From: Zymomonas mobilis
GTDB lineage: Bacteria; Pseudomonadota; Alphaproteobacteria; Sphingomonadales; Sphingomonadaceae
NCBI RefSeq assembly: GCF_006715975.1
Contig: NZ_VFOF01000001.1
Location: 1,560,001 to 1,624,000, forward strand
Reading direction: 5' to 3'
DNA length: 64,000 nucleotides
In this document: piece after piece, positions 1 to 9,149 of the stretch
Layout: every line of letters begins with the position of its first letter
Numbering within the stretch: the stretch's first letter is position 1
Program-made: the position numbers and the translations under genes
Notes under the pieces: generated by a model
The model's database searches: none
The model's input: the letters and a program-made list of their open reading frames with translations, nothing else
What the model was told of the DNA's origin: nothing

Positions 1-781
1 CGGTAAGTTTTCTGACGGCATCAGCTTCTTCATCCGTGACGGTTGGGGCAATCCGGTCAACCATACTGTTTGGAAAGCTTACATTTTTTTCGATCCATTC
101 GGCTAATTCTGGATCGCGTAATTTGGCAAAGCTGATAACTGCCTGTTTAGCAACGTCACCATTCCCCCGCTGGTTATCACAAGAAAACACTGTAAAGGGC
201 TTGGTGCCAGCCTGACGGCGTTGTGCCAAAGCTTCGACAATATAGCCGAATGTATCCTTCGGATGCTGTGGGTCTTTCAAATCCGTCTGAACATCTTCGG
301 CATCAGACTGAAAATTACCTTCGCTATCGAGATGATAGCCCCCTTCGGTAATGGTCAAAGAAACGATACGAATAGCAGGATCGACCAGCATTTTCATCGT
401 TACTTCGGGATTTTCAGGAGCGTGAAGATATTGGATGATCGAACCGATAACGCGCGCAGAAGGCTTTCCTTTGGCATCGTATTCAGTCAGCGTATAAAGG
501 CAATCCTGATCCTTCATTGCTTTGGCTTTTGCCTTTGAAGAAGGACGATCGCCCAAGCTGATACCGACGATGCCCCAGCTTTCATTGCCTGGAATAGCCA
601 GACAATCATCAATATAGCGCGCCTGATGAGCGCGATGGAAGTTACCAACGCCGATATGGGCAATACCCGGTGTCACTTTTGATCGGTCGTATTGGAAAAT
701 TTTTACTCGTTTGGGATCGAGATTTGCCAGTGCTTTTTTGTTAAGCTTTGTCGCTTCTTTTGATTGAGCGGTTGCTGTCAT
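1..781 (-). CDS. Mannitol dehydrogenase family protein (polyol/uronate oxidoreductase), 3' end outside window
   Basis: Reading the minus strand from the ATG at 781 gives 260 residues with no stop before the window edge, so the C-terminal part is missing. The N-terminal half carries the Rossmann motif GVGNFHRAHQA (about residues 44-54), typical of long-chain mannitol/fructuronate dehydrogenases. Further on is SCDNQRGNG (about 199-207), the conserved SCDN segment of that family. A Shine-Dalgarno AAGGAGA lies a few bases upstream of the ATG. Members oxidise mannitol, arabinitol or hexuronates with NAD(P). The substrate cannot be told from sequence alone. No partner gene is adjacent. Confidence 0.9.
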   Translation of the reverse strand, partial: MTATAQSKEATKLNKKALANLDPKRVKIFQYDRSKVTPGIAHIGVGNFHRAHQARYIDDCLAIPGNESWGIVGISLGDRPSSKAKAKAMKDQDCLYTLTEYDAKGKPSARVIGSIIQYLHAPENPEVTMKMLVDPAIRIVSLTITEGGYHLDSEGNFQSDAEDVQTDLKDPQHPKDTFGYIVEALAQRRQAGTKPFTVFSCDNQRGNGDVAKQAVISFAKLRDPELAEWIEKNVSFPNSMVDRIAPTVTDEEADAVRKLT

Positions 782-1307
782 AATCTGTCTCCTTGAAAAT
801 TTGTTCAGGCGCACAAAAGCGCGTACATTTATCCTTCTATTAAGAACCTGAAATTATGGCCGGACATATTGTTCTGGATAGAAATAAACTAGAACCTATA
901 TAATATAAAAAATCTTAAAAATCCATAATGGCTTCATAAAAATTTTATGGAGAAAAATTTTAATTAAAATTTTGAAAAATTAGGCATATATTTAAGTAAT
1001 ATAATAGCTATATATTCAAATATACTTTATTATTATTTATATATATTTATTTTTTTAAATTATCAAAAATTTAGCTTTAAATGTAAAATTATAAATAATA
1101 AAAACTTTAAAAATTTGAGTTAAAATTTGTTTTTTATTTATTGTTAAGAAAAAATATTGGCAATTTTTTAGAAAAACTGACCAAAGAAAATAGTAGGATT
1201 CCCAAAAAACACCAAAAAGCTTGGGCTATCAGCCTTAGCAGCGACTGCATTATTCTTCAAATTCAAAGTGATTGCGTCTTTTCCCTGTGAACCGAGTTTA
1301 CGTCTAT
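782..1307. other. AT-rich intergenic region
   Basis: This stretch of about 525 bp is strongly AT-rich, especially 890-1180. It separates the divergent dehydrogenase and photolyase genes and must hold both promoters. No convincing gene, RNA or long repeat is visible. Confidence 0.6.
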
Positions 1308-2720
1308 ATGATAAATGATGCCCGCCCTGCTTTAATATGGTTTCGCCATGATCTCCGTTTGCATGATAATGCGGCTTTGACCGCGGCCGTCCAAAGCGGA
1401 TGCCCTTTGATCTGTTTTTACATAGATGAAAGGCCTTCGGGAAAGCTGGTAACGGCAGCCGATTGGTGGGTTAATGAAAGCCTTCAAGCTTTACATCGGC
1501 AGTTGAAGGATCAAGGGGGTGCGCTGCATCTTTTTCGGGGTGACGCTAAAGAAATTTTACCTGAAATTGTGAAGCAAGTTGATGCGAGCAAGCTTTTTTG
1601 GAATAGGCGCTATGACCACGCAGGAAAAGAAACCGATCAAGCTTTGAAACAAGCTATTAAGGCTACCGGGATTGATGTCCATAGCTTTCCTAATAACCTT
1701 TTACATGAGCCTTGGGTTATCAAAAATAAAAGTGGCCAAAGTTTTAAGCTTTTTTCGGCTTATTGGCGCGCGGTTCAACGGGATACGGTTATTCCTAAAC
1801 CATTGCCCTGCCCTGAAAAATGGGTCTTTTCAGAAAAGGATATCAGCCATTGTTTCGGCTATAGCGAGATAGCTTTATTAGAAAAAGAAGCGAAAAAAAC
1901 GACTTGGGCGAATAAATTGAAAGCAGAGCATAGCTTTGGCGAAGGCGGAGCCCATCATCGGCTAAAAGAATTCATCGAAAACGACATCGCGCATTATACC
2001 AAGGAAAGAGATTTTCCGGCTAAAAATAGGACATCTTTGCTATCGGCTTTTTTGAGAACAGGGCAAGTTTCTTCCAGACAAATATGGCATGAAGTGACTG
2101 AAAATTGTTCAGGCGAAGGGGCTAGTAAATTTTTGGCGGAACTCTGCTGGAGAGATTTTGCTTGGTCGTTATTATGGGATTATCCTGATTTAGGGCAGCA
2201 GAATTTACGCCCAGAATTTAATAAGATGCCGTGGCGTCATGATCCAGACGATCTTCAACGCTGGAAGGAAGGTAAAACTGGATATCCCTTTATTGATGCG
2301 GGTATGCGCGCCTTATGGCAAACAGGCCTGATGCCTAATCGTTTACGAATGGTGGTTGCCTCTTTTCTGGTGAAGCATCTTTTGATCGATTGGCGCGAAG
2401 GTGAAAAATGGTTTGCCCAGACTTTGATAGATTACGATCTCGCTTCCAACGCCATGAATTGGCAGTGGGTGGCTGGAAGTGGCGTAGAATCTGCGCCTTA
2501 TTTTCGGATTATGAACCCTATTCTGCAATCGCAGAAATTTGACCAAAAAGGCCTTTATATTCGACAATGGGTAGAAGAATTGGCGCAGGTTTCAGAAGAT
2601 TTCATTCACACGCCTTGGCAAGCCAACAAGCAGCCGATGGGTTATCCTTTGCCTATTATCGCCCATGCAAAAGGTCGAGATAGAGCCTTGGCTGCATGGA
2701 AAGATATTCGGAACGCGTAA
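1308..2720 (+). CDS. phrB: Deoxyribodipyrimidine photo-lyase (class I CPD photolyase)
   Basis: Light-dependent DNA repair enzyme that splits cyclobutane pyrimidine dimers using FADH and an antenna chromophore. The product is about 470 residues. It starts with the alpha/beta antenna domain (LIWFRHDLRLHDN near the N-terminus). The FAD-binding helical domain follows, with family blocks RTSLLSAFLRTGQ, FLAELCWRDFAW, GYPFIDAGMRALWQTG, NRLRMVVASFLVKHL and NAMNWQWVAGSG. I chose the ATG at 1308 because the homologous region begins right after it. A TTG at 1272 in frame would add 12 residues. The gene is monocistronic and converges on the next gene. Confidence 0.97.
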   Translation: MINDARPALIWFRHDLRLHDNAALTAAVQSGCPLICFYIDERPSGKLVTAADWWVNESLQALHRQLKDQGGALHLFRGDAKEILPEIVKQVDASKLFWNRRYDHAGKETDQALKQAIKATGIDVHSFPNNLLHEPWVIKNKSGQSFKLFSAYWRAVQRDTVIPKPLPCPEKWVFSEKDISHCFGYSEIALLEKEAKKTTWANKLKAEHSFGEGGAHHRLKEFIENDIAHYTKERDFPAKNRTSLLSAFLRTGQVSSRQIWHEVTENCSGEGASKFLAELCWRDFAWSLLWDYPDLGQQNLRPEFNKMPWRHDPDDLQRWKEGKTGYPFIDAGMRALWQTGLMPNRLRMVVASFLVKHLLIDWREGEKWFAQTLIDYDLASNAMNWQWVAGSGVESAPYFRIMNPILQSQKFDQKGLYIRQWVEELAQVSEDFIHTPWQANKQPMGYPLPIIAHAKGRDRALAAWKDIRNA

Positions 2721-2750
2721 AGTACAAGTATAGGATCGCATTTTTGTCGA

Positions 2751-2785
2751 GAGATAGTCAGCAAAAAATGAATACTGACTATCTC
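2751..2785. terminator. Hairpin between convergent genes, probable terminator
   Basis: A perfect 11-bp inverted repeat (GAGATAGTCAG at 2751-2761, CTGACTATCTC at 2775-2785) lies between the convergent photolyase and purine nucleoside permease genes. No long T-run follows on the plus strand, so rho-independent function is only likely. Confidence 0.5.
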
Positions 2786-2831
2786 AAAAACCAGATAATA
2801 TTATTTTGAGACGAAAAGCCGGATATCCATT

Positions 2832-3926
2832 TTATTCAGAAAGTGAAGGGATATGTTCTCGATATTCCTTCCATTTTCTGACAAGCGCGTTGACGACAGG
2901 TTCTCCGGCTCTCTCGTTGTTATCAAAGGCGATGACCTGACCGGGTTCTTCGTCACCAATAGACTGTGTAATAGGGACTCCTTTGGGTGGCATGCTAAAA
3001 TTGCTGCCCGAACGGAGCACCAGAATACGGTTGAGATCAATATAGCCTAGTTCGGCGAGGACACGCATTTCGCGCTGATTAATCTGGCTTTCTTCGTTGG
3101 TCATAACGAAGCGCCCCTGCCCTTTTGTCCATAGTTTAACCCAGTTTTCAGCCCATTGGTTGCGCCGATCACCATGCCAGTAACGATGGGCGCCGAGCGT
3201 TTCGCCTTCGAGAAGCATGGGTGATTTTTGAGCCAAAGGATAGCCTGTCCATTGTTGTTGCCGTTGACGCGCAATAACCGGATCATCCTTTAAGGCAACA
3301 TCACGGCTAAGCATATAAGCCCAATGTTCTAATCCGCGATTAAGAGGATAGGCTTTGGTTAATTGAGCAACATCAGTTACCGAACCATAATGATTGGGGT
3401 CAACCGGAAGGCTGTTAGGTTTGTCTGCGCCAATGGCATAAAGACCATATGGCCAATCTTTCGGGGTATCACGATCATCAATTTCACGAAGCGCATCGCC
3501 ATCAACGACCCATCTTGACCATGCAACGCTACCGACTGAAGCGATATTAGGGTTAACGCCGGAAATACCAGTAAAAATCCAATAGGTATGGCGGAGATCA
3601 AAGCGTTTATCCAAGGCCAAAGCCGCCAGGTCAGTCACGCCGTCTTTTACAACTAGACCGTAAACACCATCACTGTTTCTGCGGAGAATTTGTGTTGAGA
3701 TGCCTGCAACCGGAACCTTCTGATCTAGATGCATCCGTTCAACCCAGAATTGATATTCACCTGGCTTATCACCTGTATCAGCACCATTTTCCCAGCCTGC
3801 AACCACGATGACTTTGGGTTCGATTTTTTTGATAGCAGTGGCAGCCTTTACCGGAGAGATTAGCCCTATAGCTGTCATGGCCAAAGACATCCCCAAGGCC
3901 GCCGCCTTTAATATTTTTTTTCTCAT
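2832..3926 (-). CDS. Purine nucleoside permease (NUP) family exported protein
   Basis: A 364-residue protein with a clear signal peptide (KKILKAAALGMSLAMTAIG, ending near VKA at about residue 28). The mature part starts with KVIVVAGWENGADTGD and contains WIFTGISGVNP and SVAWSRWVVDGD. These match the NUP family (fungal purine nucleoside permease, nucleoside phosphorylase-like fold). Fungal members take part in nucleoside uptake. In bacteria the role is unproven, and the signal peptide points to the periplasm, where it might bind or cleave nucleosides. No transport or salvage gene is directly beside it. Confidence 0.85.
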   Translation of the reverse strand: MRKKILKAAALGMSLAMTAIGLISPVKAATAIKKIEPKVIVVAGWENGADTGDKPGEYQFWVERMHLDQKVPVAGISTQILRRNSDGVYGLVVKDGVTDLAALALDKRFDLRHTYWIFTGISGVNPNIASVGSVAWSRWVVDGDALREIDDRDTPKDWPYGLYAIGADKPNSLPVDPNHYGSVTDVAQLTKAYPLNRGLEHWAYMLSRDVALKDDPVIARQRQQQWTGYPLAQKSPMLLEGETLGAHRYWHGDRRNQWAENWVKLWTKGQGRFVMTNEESQINQREMRVLAELGYIDLNRILVLRSGSNFSMPPKGVPITQSIGDEEPGQVIAFDNNERAGEPVVNALVRKWKEYREHIPSLSE

Positions 3927-4091
3927 CCCCAGCTTTCATCATGGTTTTGGCTATGCAAAAGGATAGCCGATTTCAGGAAGTTTTATTCTATTATGTATCT
4001 TGGTTGAAATATTTATACTGAATTTCGCGCATTAATACAAAAAAATGGGGGTTTTCTTAAGGCAATCTAAGATGGGACAATCCCCAGATGG

Positions 4092-5264
4092 CTATGGGTT
4101 ATTTAGCTTTTTCTTATTTTCGCGCGACTGCAAATATCCAGCCAGACACACTAGAATGACGCCGATCGCAACAAAATATGAAGATAAAAGCGGTAAATAG
4201 CTATAGGCGGCTGAAGCACCGATTATCAAGCTGCCCGCCCAAGAGCCTATTGCATTACCTAGGTTGAAAGCACTTTGATTGACAGCAGCGGCAATATTCG
4301 GGGCAGCTTCGGCACAAGTCACCACATAAGATTGCAAAGGCGCCATAGGGGCATAGATAAAGATCCCCCATAAGAAAAAGAGTAGCGCGGCGCTCCATAC
4401 ATGAAGGCTGGCAGGCACTAATAACAGCTGAATAATGATAGCGATGCCTAGCAGGCCACCACAAGATGGTAGCATCTTCCAATCAGCAAGCCGACCACCC
4501 AGAAGATTTCCAAGGCATAATCCGGCACCAATTAATAAAAGAACCAGATCTGTTGCATGAGCAGAGAGAGCTGTTCTGATTTCAAGAAAAGGCGTGATAT
4601 AAGTGAAAATTCCGAACATACCTGCCGCCGTGCACATCGAAACCAGCATCATGATAATTACCATCGGATGGGTCAAAGAGCGAAATTGATCATAAAGGCG
4701 TGGCGCATTTGCCGTCTGCACATCTTGGGGGATAAGGCACCATATGCTTATCCATGCCAAACTACCGACAGCGCTAATCAGCCAGAAAGAAACTCGCCAA
4801 GAGGTGAATTGAGCAACCAAGGTTCCAAGAGGCACGCCAAGCACCATGGCCAAGGTCAGCCCGATATAAACGATAGATAAGGCTTCTGCTCTTTTTTGCG
4901 GTGGCACGATTTGACAGGCAACAATCGATGCGGCTCCGTAGAAAGTGCCGTGAGATAATGATGTCAAAACACGGCTGGCCATTAAGAGTTGGTAATCTGG
5001 CGCCAAGGCGCTGCAGATATTGCCGAGCACAAATATCGCCATCATGAAAAGCAAAGTTTGCCGCCGGGAATATCGATTCGTCATAATCGCCATAAGGGGC
5101 GATGCGATCGTAACACCAATGGCATATCCAGAGACAAGCAGCCCTGCTTTTGCAATAGAGACATGCAAATCATGAGACAGTTCGGGCAAAATACCCATGA
5201 CAATGGTTTCGGTCGTTCCCAAACCAAAAGCGCCAATGGCCAAGGCCAATAATGCAATAGGCAA
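4092..5264 (-). CDS. MFS exporter of the DHA1 (AraJ/sugar-efflux-like) type
   Basis: A 390-residue inner-membrane protein with about 12 hydrophobic helices. The N-terminus ALLALAIGAFGLGTTE is the hallmark of the AraJ/SotB/chloramphenicol-efflux DHA1 branch, and the loop 2-3 motif appears as NRYSRRQTLL. It probably exports a sugar or drug-like compound by proton antiport, with substrate unknown. The start is a TTG at 5264, because AAGGAG at 5275-5280 is then about 10 bases away. The ATG at 5271 is out of frame and too close to the Shine-Dalgarno. Divergent from the recombinase gene. Confidence 0.85.
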   Translation of the reverse strand: MPIALLALAIGAFGLGTTETIVMGILPELSHDLHVSIAKAGLLVSGYAIGVTIASPLMAIMTNRYSRRQTLLFMMAIFVLGNICSALAPDYQLLMASRVLTSLSHGTFYGAASIVACQIVPPQKRAEALSIVYIGLTLAMVLGVPLGTLVAQFTSWRVSFWLISAVGSLAWISIWCLIPQDVQTANAPRLYDQFRSLTHPMVIIMMLVSMCTAAGMFGIFTYITPFLEIRTALSAHATDLVLLLIGAGLCLGNLLGGRLADWKMLPSCGGLLGIAIIIQLLLVPASLHVWSAALLFFLWGIFIYAPMAPLQSYVVTCAEAAPNIAAAVNQSAFNLGNAIGSWAGSLIIGASAAYSYLPLLSSYFVAIGVILVCLAGYLQSRENKKKLNNP

Positions 5265-5509
5265 AGCGCATGTCTCCTTATGAAAACGGCACCCTTTTTG
5301 CCGTCTATCAATGCGCTCCCCTCAATCACTTTTTACCAAAAAGCGCAATAAGAAGATGTGCCTTCTATTGGCCTTGTGAGTGTGTGTGATTTCAAAGGCT
5401 TTTACGAGGCTTTTTTATCGCATCATCAAGCTTGGCATTATTTGGATGGTAAACCGTGTCGGATTGATTAAACATAGTCATAACACCAAATTCTATAGGA
5501 TTTTTGTCT

Positions 5510-6121
5510 ATGCTCATTGGCTATATGCGTGTGTCATCAGCTGATGATCGCCAATCTGTTGATTTGCAGCGAGATGCTTTGATTGCCGCAGGCGTTGATG
5601 AGCGCCATTTGTTTTTTGATAAAGCCTCTGGCGCACGGGATGATCGCCCAGGGCTGAAAGAATGCCTTGAATATCTGAAACCCGGCGATGAGTTGATTGT
5701 TTGGAAACTTGACCGATTGGGAAGATCGCTTCCGCATTTGCTTTCAATTATTACCGACCTGAAAGCGCGCGATATCGCCTTTCATTCGTTAACCGAGCAG
5801 ATGAATACCAATACGCCCCATGGCGAACTACTTTTCTCGCTATTTGGAGCCTTGGCTCAATATGAACGCGCCCTCACCCGCGAACGCATTATGGCTGGAT
5901 TGGAAGCGGCGAGAAAACGGGGCCGACGTGGTGGTAGGCCGCCAACGATAGACAAGGAACAGTTGGAACAGATCAAAATTGCATTGGAAAGCGGTGCCAG
6001 CAAAGCGTCTGTTTGTCGCAGCTTCAAAATACCCCGTTCGACCTTGATTGATACGCTTAAACGGAGCGGATGGTCGGCTTCATTTCAGAAAGTAAAAGAG
6101 CCGAAGAAGTCTAAGAAATAG
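5510..6121 (+). CDS. Serine recombinase (resolvase/invertase family)
   Basis: About 203 residues, normal for Tn3 resolvase/Hin-type small serine recombinases. The catalytic serine lies in YMRVSSADD near the N-terminus. KLDRLGRS, GELLFSLFGALAQYER and the E-helix with RGRRGGRPP precede a C-terminal helix-turn-helix (GASKASVCRSFKIPRSTL) that binds the crossover site. AGGA at 5497-5500 favours the ATG at 5510 over the TTG at 5504. It catalyses site-specific cutting and rejoining through a 5'-phosphoserine. No transposase is present, and the inverted repeats just downstream may be its target. Adjacent genes are decayed, consistent with an old mobile patch. Confidence 0.93.
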   Translation: MLIGYMRVSSADDRQSVDLQRDALIAAGVDERHLFFDKASGARDDRPGLKECLEYLKPGDELIVWKLDRLGRSLPHLLSIITDLKARDIAFHSLTEQMNTNTPHGELLFSLFGALAQYERALTRERIMAGLEAARKRGRRGGRPPTIDKEQLEQIKIALESGASKASVCRSFKIPRSTLIDTLKRSGWSASFQKVKEPKKSKK

Positions 6122-6132
6122 GACTTATTTTT

Positions 6133-6265
6133 GCTAAAATGCGTGGAATCGGCATTCTGGATTTTTAGAAATGAATGCCGTTTTTTTGTGAAGACAAAGG
6201 CATAGGCAAAGCTGATTTTTGCGGAGCGTATGCTCCGTGTTTGTATCGCGCCTACGCATTTTAGC
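6133..6265. repeat. Nested inverted-repeat element downstream of the recombinase
   Basis: A perfect 12-bp inverted repeat (GCTAAAATGCGT at 6133-6144, ACGCATTTTAGC at 6254-6265) encloses two further perfect hairpins: CGGCATTC/GAATGCCG (6150-6157/6173-6180) and CGGAGC-GTAT-GCTCCG (6222-6237). It could be the recombinase's site, a miniature element, or the folded 3' end of a transcript. Confidence 0.6.
6150..6187 (+). terminator. Rho-independent terminator of the serine recombinase gene
   Basis: An 8-bp GC-containing stem (CGGCATTC/GAATGCCG) is followed directly by seven T residues (6181-6187), 28 bp after the recombinase stop codon. Confidence 0.85.
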
Positions 6266-6410
6266 GCCACCGCGAGGTCGGTTACATCATCACAGCCATA
6301 GAAAAAGTAAAAAGCCATTCAAAAGATGTTTCTGTTCATCAGAGGCCAGAATGTTCTATCTCGTGATGCCTTTAAAATAGAATGATCTATGATCTACATA
6401 AGGGGGGGCA

Positions 6411-6997
6411 ATGATATCCACCACATTATCTTTTCTGGTTCCGATATTGGCTTTTGGTGCGGCATGGGGGCTGTCTTCGGGATCATCACGGGGTTAAGTG
6501 TATGGGGAATAGGCACCATTTTTGGTGTCAGTGCCATTATATCTGCTTCGAAAACAGCTTTTACCGTCATCGAATGGGCAGGTGCGCTTTATCTGGTCTA
6601 TTTAAGTATCAGGCTAATTTCGCAGTCTATTAGAGGTCTTTCAGTAAAAGAAGCAGCTGAAGCATCAGAGGCCGAGACAAAGACAGATCTAAAAACGCCA
6701 GATTCTTTCCGTGAAGGCTTTAAGCGCGGTTCATTGACGACGCTGTTAAACCCATTAGTCGGCGTTTTTGATATGACCGCTTTTCCTAATTTTATTCCGT
6801 CCGATCATAATGCGATCACGTATTCTTTTATTCTGGTTATCTCCCAGCTCGTGACAACCTTTTTGTGGTATTCGGCATTGGCAGGTATGGCGCTTTCTTT
6901 GGGGCGCTTTTTTTCAAATCCCAAAACGATCCGCATCTTAGATATGATTACTGGGATCTTCTTTTTCTTTTTTGCCGTTAAGCTCGTTCTAAACTAG
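6411..6997 (+). pseudogene. LysE/RhtB-family amino acid exporter, broken by internal deletion and frameshift
   Basis: The ATG at 6411 has a strong Shine-Dalgarno (G7 at 6402-6408) and reads MISTTLSFLVPILAFGAA, the normal LysE-family N-terminus. That frame then stops at 6495-6497. The rest of the protein (MGAVFGIITGLSVWGIG, FTVIEWAGALYLVYLSIRL and the C-terminal helices) continues in another frame to 6997. The family's PGP segment after the first helix is absent at the junction near 6463, so DNA was lost there and the frame changed. The C-terminal half also lacks the usual length. An ORF open from 6389 across the junction exists, but its N-terminus is not family-like. Confidence 0.8.
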
Positions 6998-7009
6998 AGA
7001 TTTTGATAT

Positions 7010-7037
7010 TGTCTGGTGTTCAATTTGGCACCAGACA
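7010..7037 (+). terminator. Hairpin after the LysE-family pseudogene
   Basis: A perfect 9-bp stem (TGTCTGGTG at 7010-7018, CACCAGACA at 7029-7037) lies 13 bp after the stop codon. Only a weak T-rich stretch follows, so it is a possible terminator. Confidence 0.5.
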
Positions 7038-7288
7038 GATGATTTTTAGCCGGATGCGTATAGAATAATCAGGCATTGAAAGACTGATTTTATTCCAGTC
7101 GTCTTGGCTTTTTATCTTTAAAATATCCTTAAATATGTGCATTAATATATCAATAGAACCTTTTTATTTTAGTATTTTAACTTTTTTCTGTTCGCGAAAT
7201 GCTGAAAATTGACTTGGGCTATCAATATATTTTTTACTTTTTTTCTATTGCAACTTAACATTTCAAAAAGGCAAGAAGGCATTCACTA

Positions 7289-8562
7289 GTGTCAAGCAAC
7301 ACAGATCCAACGAATACAGAAAAAGGCGAACAGGCGCTTAACCCAGTTTATCTCCTTGCATGGTTACTCTGTGCGATTTTCTATTTTTATCAATATGCGA
7401 TCCGTGCCACGCCCGGCATTATGCAGGGTATTTTGACCGAAACATGGGGGCATAATCCTTTAGGCATCATGGTGCCTATTTATTATGTTGCCTATGCCGG
7501 AATGGCACTTATTGCTGGTTTTCTTCTTGATCGTTACGGTGCGCATAAAACAATTCCGGCCGGTATTGCACTTGTAACCTTAGGCAGTCTGTTTTTTGCA
7601 CGCGGTTATGAATGGCTGGCTGTGACCGGTTTTACCTTGCAGGCAGTGGGCTCTATTTTTGCGTTTTTGGGAGCCTCTTATATCGCTGCTCGATATCTGC
7701 CTCAAAGAATGTTAGCCATTTTTGTGGGCTTTACGGAATGTCTTGGAATGGCCGGAGCAGCTTTTGGTTCTAAGCTGGTATCGATATTTCTTGATCCAGC
7801 AGGCTCTTTTCATTTCCAATGGCAAAAAATCTGGATTGGCTTTGCCATTATTGGCGCAATACTGACAATATCGACCTTTGTGGTGATGCCACAAGGCAAA
7901 AAGAGGAAGAACAACAACGTGAAAAGCTTGATCTGACAAGCCTTTTTCAGCCTTTTAAGCTTATTTTTGCCAATCCTCAAAGCTGGTTATCCGGTGTTAT
8001 TGGGGGCTTGCTTTTTGCCCCGACAACGATCGGTATTTTGGCATGGGGCGCATCATTCTTTTCAAAAGGGCTGCATATCAGCACAGCAAATGCTGCGACT
8101 TTAGTATCGATGGTACCTTTGGGATGGGTCATTGGTTGCCCGCTTATCGGCTATATTTCCGATAAAACCGGCTTGCGTCGTCCAGTTTTAATCGGGGGCA
8201 GTGGGTTGTTGTTTTTAAGCTATTTTGCCCTACTCTATTTACCCTCTGGTATAGCACCGGCCTATCTTCCGCCTCTTTTGATGGGGGTTGCATCAGGGGC
8301 TGCGATGTTACCCTTTTCGGTGATGAAAGAGGTAAATCCACCAGAAGTTAAAGGCACTGCAGCCGGTATTATGAATTTTCTAGTCTTTCTAACCAGCAGT
8401 TTGATATCACCAATTATTTCTGGCTTGATTGGAGCGCATAGCCAAAATCCAACATTGGCAGATTTCCATCATGGTTTCATGCCACTGATTGCGGGTGTCG
8501 CACTTGCTATTTTCTTAAGCTTTTTTCTACGGGAAACCGGCTGGAAGCAGAGCAAGCAATAA
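7289..8562 (+). pseudogene. MFS transporter split by a one-base frameshift
   Basis: Two overlapping reading frames (7289-7936 and the one ending at 8562) encode the N- and C-terminal halves of one 12-helix MFS protein. The first holds helices 1-6 with FYFYQYAIRATPGIM and the loop motif DRYGAHKTI. The second holds helices 7-12 with GYISDKTGLRRPVLIGG. The homologous reading crosses from frame one to the other at the A5 run 7898-7902. One extra A would give a continuous protein of about 424 residues. The GTG at 7289 has AGAAGG about 9 bases upstream. The cause may be a real mutation, a sequencing error, or translational slippage at AAAAAG. Substrate unknown. Confidence 0.85.
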
Positions 8563-8611
8563 ACTTTGCCAAATTATCTAGATTTAGGTCATCATGCTTC
8601 TTTTAATATAT

Positions 8612-8645
8612 GCTTTTCATCCGCTAGCCTTGGCCGGTGAAAAGC
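8612..8645. terminator. Hairpin downstream of the split MFS gene
   Basis: GCTTTTCA-T-CCG pairs with CGG-TGAAAAGC around a short loop, between the MFS gene and the convergent small gene. There is no clear T-run on either strand. Confidence 0.45.
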
Positions 8646-8679
8646 ACGATCAAGATTCGCACAAATACCGTTGTTAGAT

Positions 8680-8898
8680 TTACTCCCCGTCCAGACCATC
8701 TTGGCGGCCTTCGGATATCGCGCTAATAATTTTTCGGGCTTTTATATCGCCCAAATTGGCCTGTTTTTGGAGGTCCTGAATATATTTGTTGGTGGGTTTG
8801 GGGAGCGTAGCTTTCATGTTGCCGTGACCAAAGAAAGGGATCACAGCAAAGACGGTAATCACAGATATTCTAATAAAAAAATTACGCCGAGAAATCAT
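8680..8898 (-). CDS. Small exported or membrane-anchored protein, unknown function
   Basis: From the ATG at 8898 this encodes 72 residues. The N-terminus MISRRNFFIRISVITVFAV has a twin-arginine and a hydrophobic stretch like a signal peptide or anchor. A short helical, charged C-terminus (NKYIQDLQKQANLGDIKARK) follows. GAG lies about 9 bases upstream. A longer version from 8958 is possible but adds an unlikely leader. I do not recognise the family. It converges with the split MFS gene and has no evident partner. Confidence 0.45.
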   Translation of the reverse strand: MISRRNFFIRISVITVFAVIPFFGHGNMKATLPKPTNKYIQDLQKQANLGDIKARKIISAISEGRQDGLDGE

Positions 8899-9054
8899 AT
8901 AAAAATTCTCATAATATGTAATTTTCTGTAAAATATAGTTAAAATAGGCAGTAATCAAGGAACAACTATATAACTTTATATGAAAATAAAGGCACTAAAA
9001 TCAATATATTATATTGAATAGCAATCATATGTTTTAAAATAACCTGCTCTTATC

Positions 9055-9087
9055 AAAAAAGGAGAGGTCGCGCGACGCGCCCTCCCC
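9055..9087 (-). terminator. Rho-independent terminator of the amino acid transporter gene
   Basis: Read on the minus strand, a GC-rich imperfect stem (GGGAGGGCGCG paired with CGCGACCTCTCC) is followed by six T residues (plus-strand A-run 9055-9060). It lies about 65 bp after the transporter stop codon. Confidence 0.75.
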
Positions 9088-9149
9088 CATATTGTTGCAA
9101 AGTCGTTACTTAGATTGTCTGATTGATATTGATGACAGTATTGTTGTTT

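Noticed and set aside
6085-6318. Minus-strand frame of 77 residues after the recombinase
   Set aside because: It overlaps the recombinase end, the terminator and the nested inverted repeats, and lacks a ribosome binding site and coding character.
8671-8931. Plus-strand frame of 86 residues opposite the small exported protein
   Set aside because: The minus-strand frame has a signal-like N-terminus and upstream GAG. The plus frame has no recognisable features.
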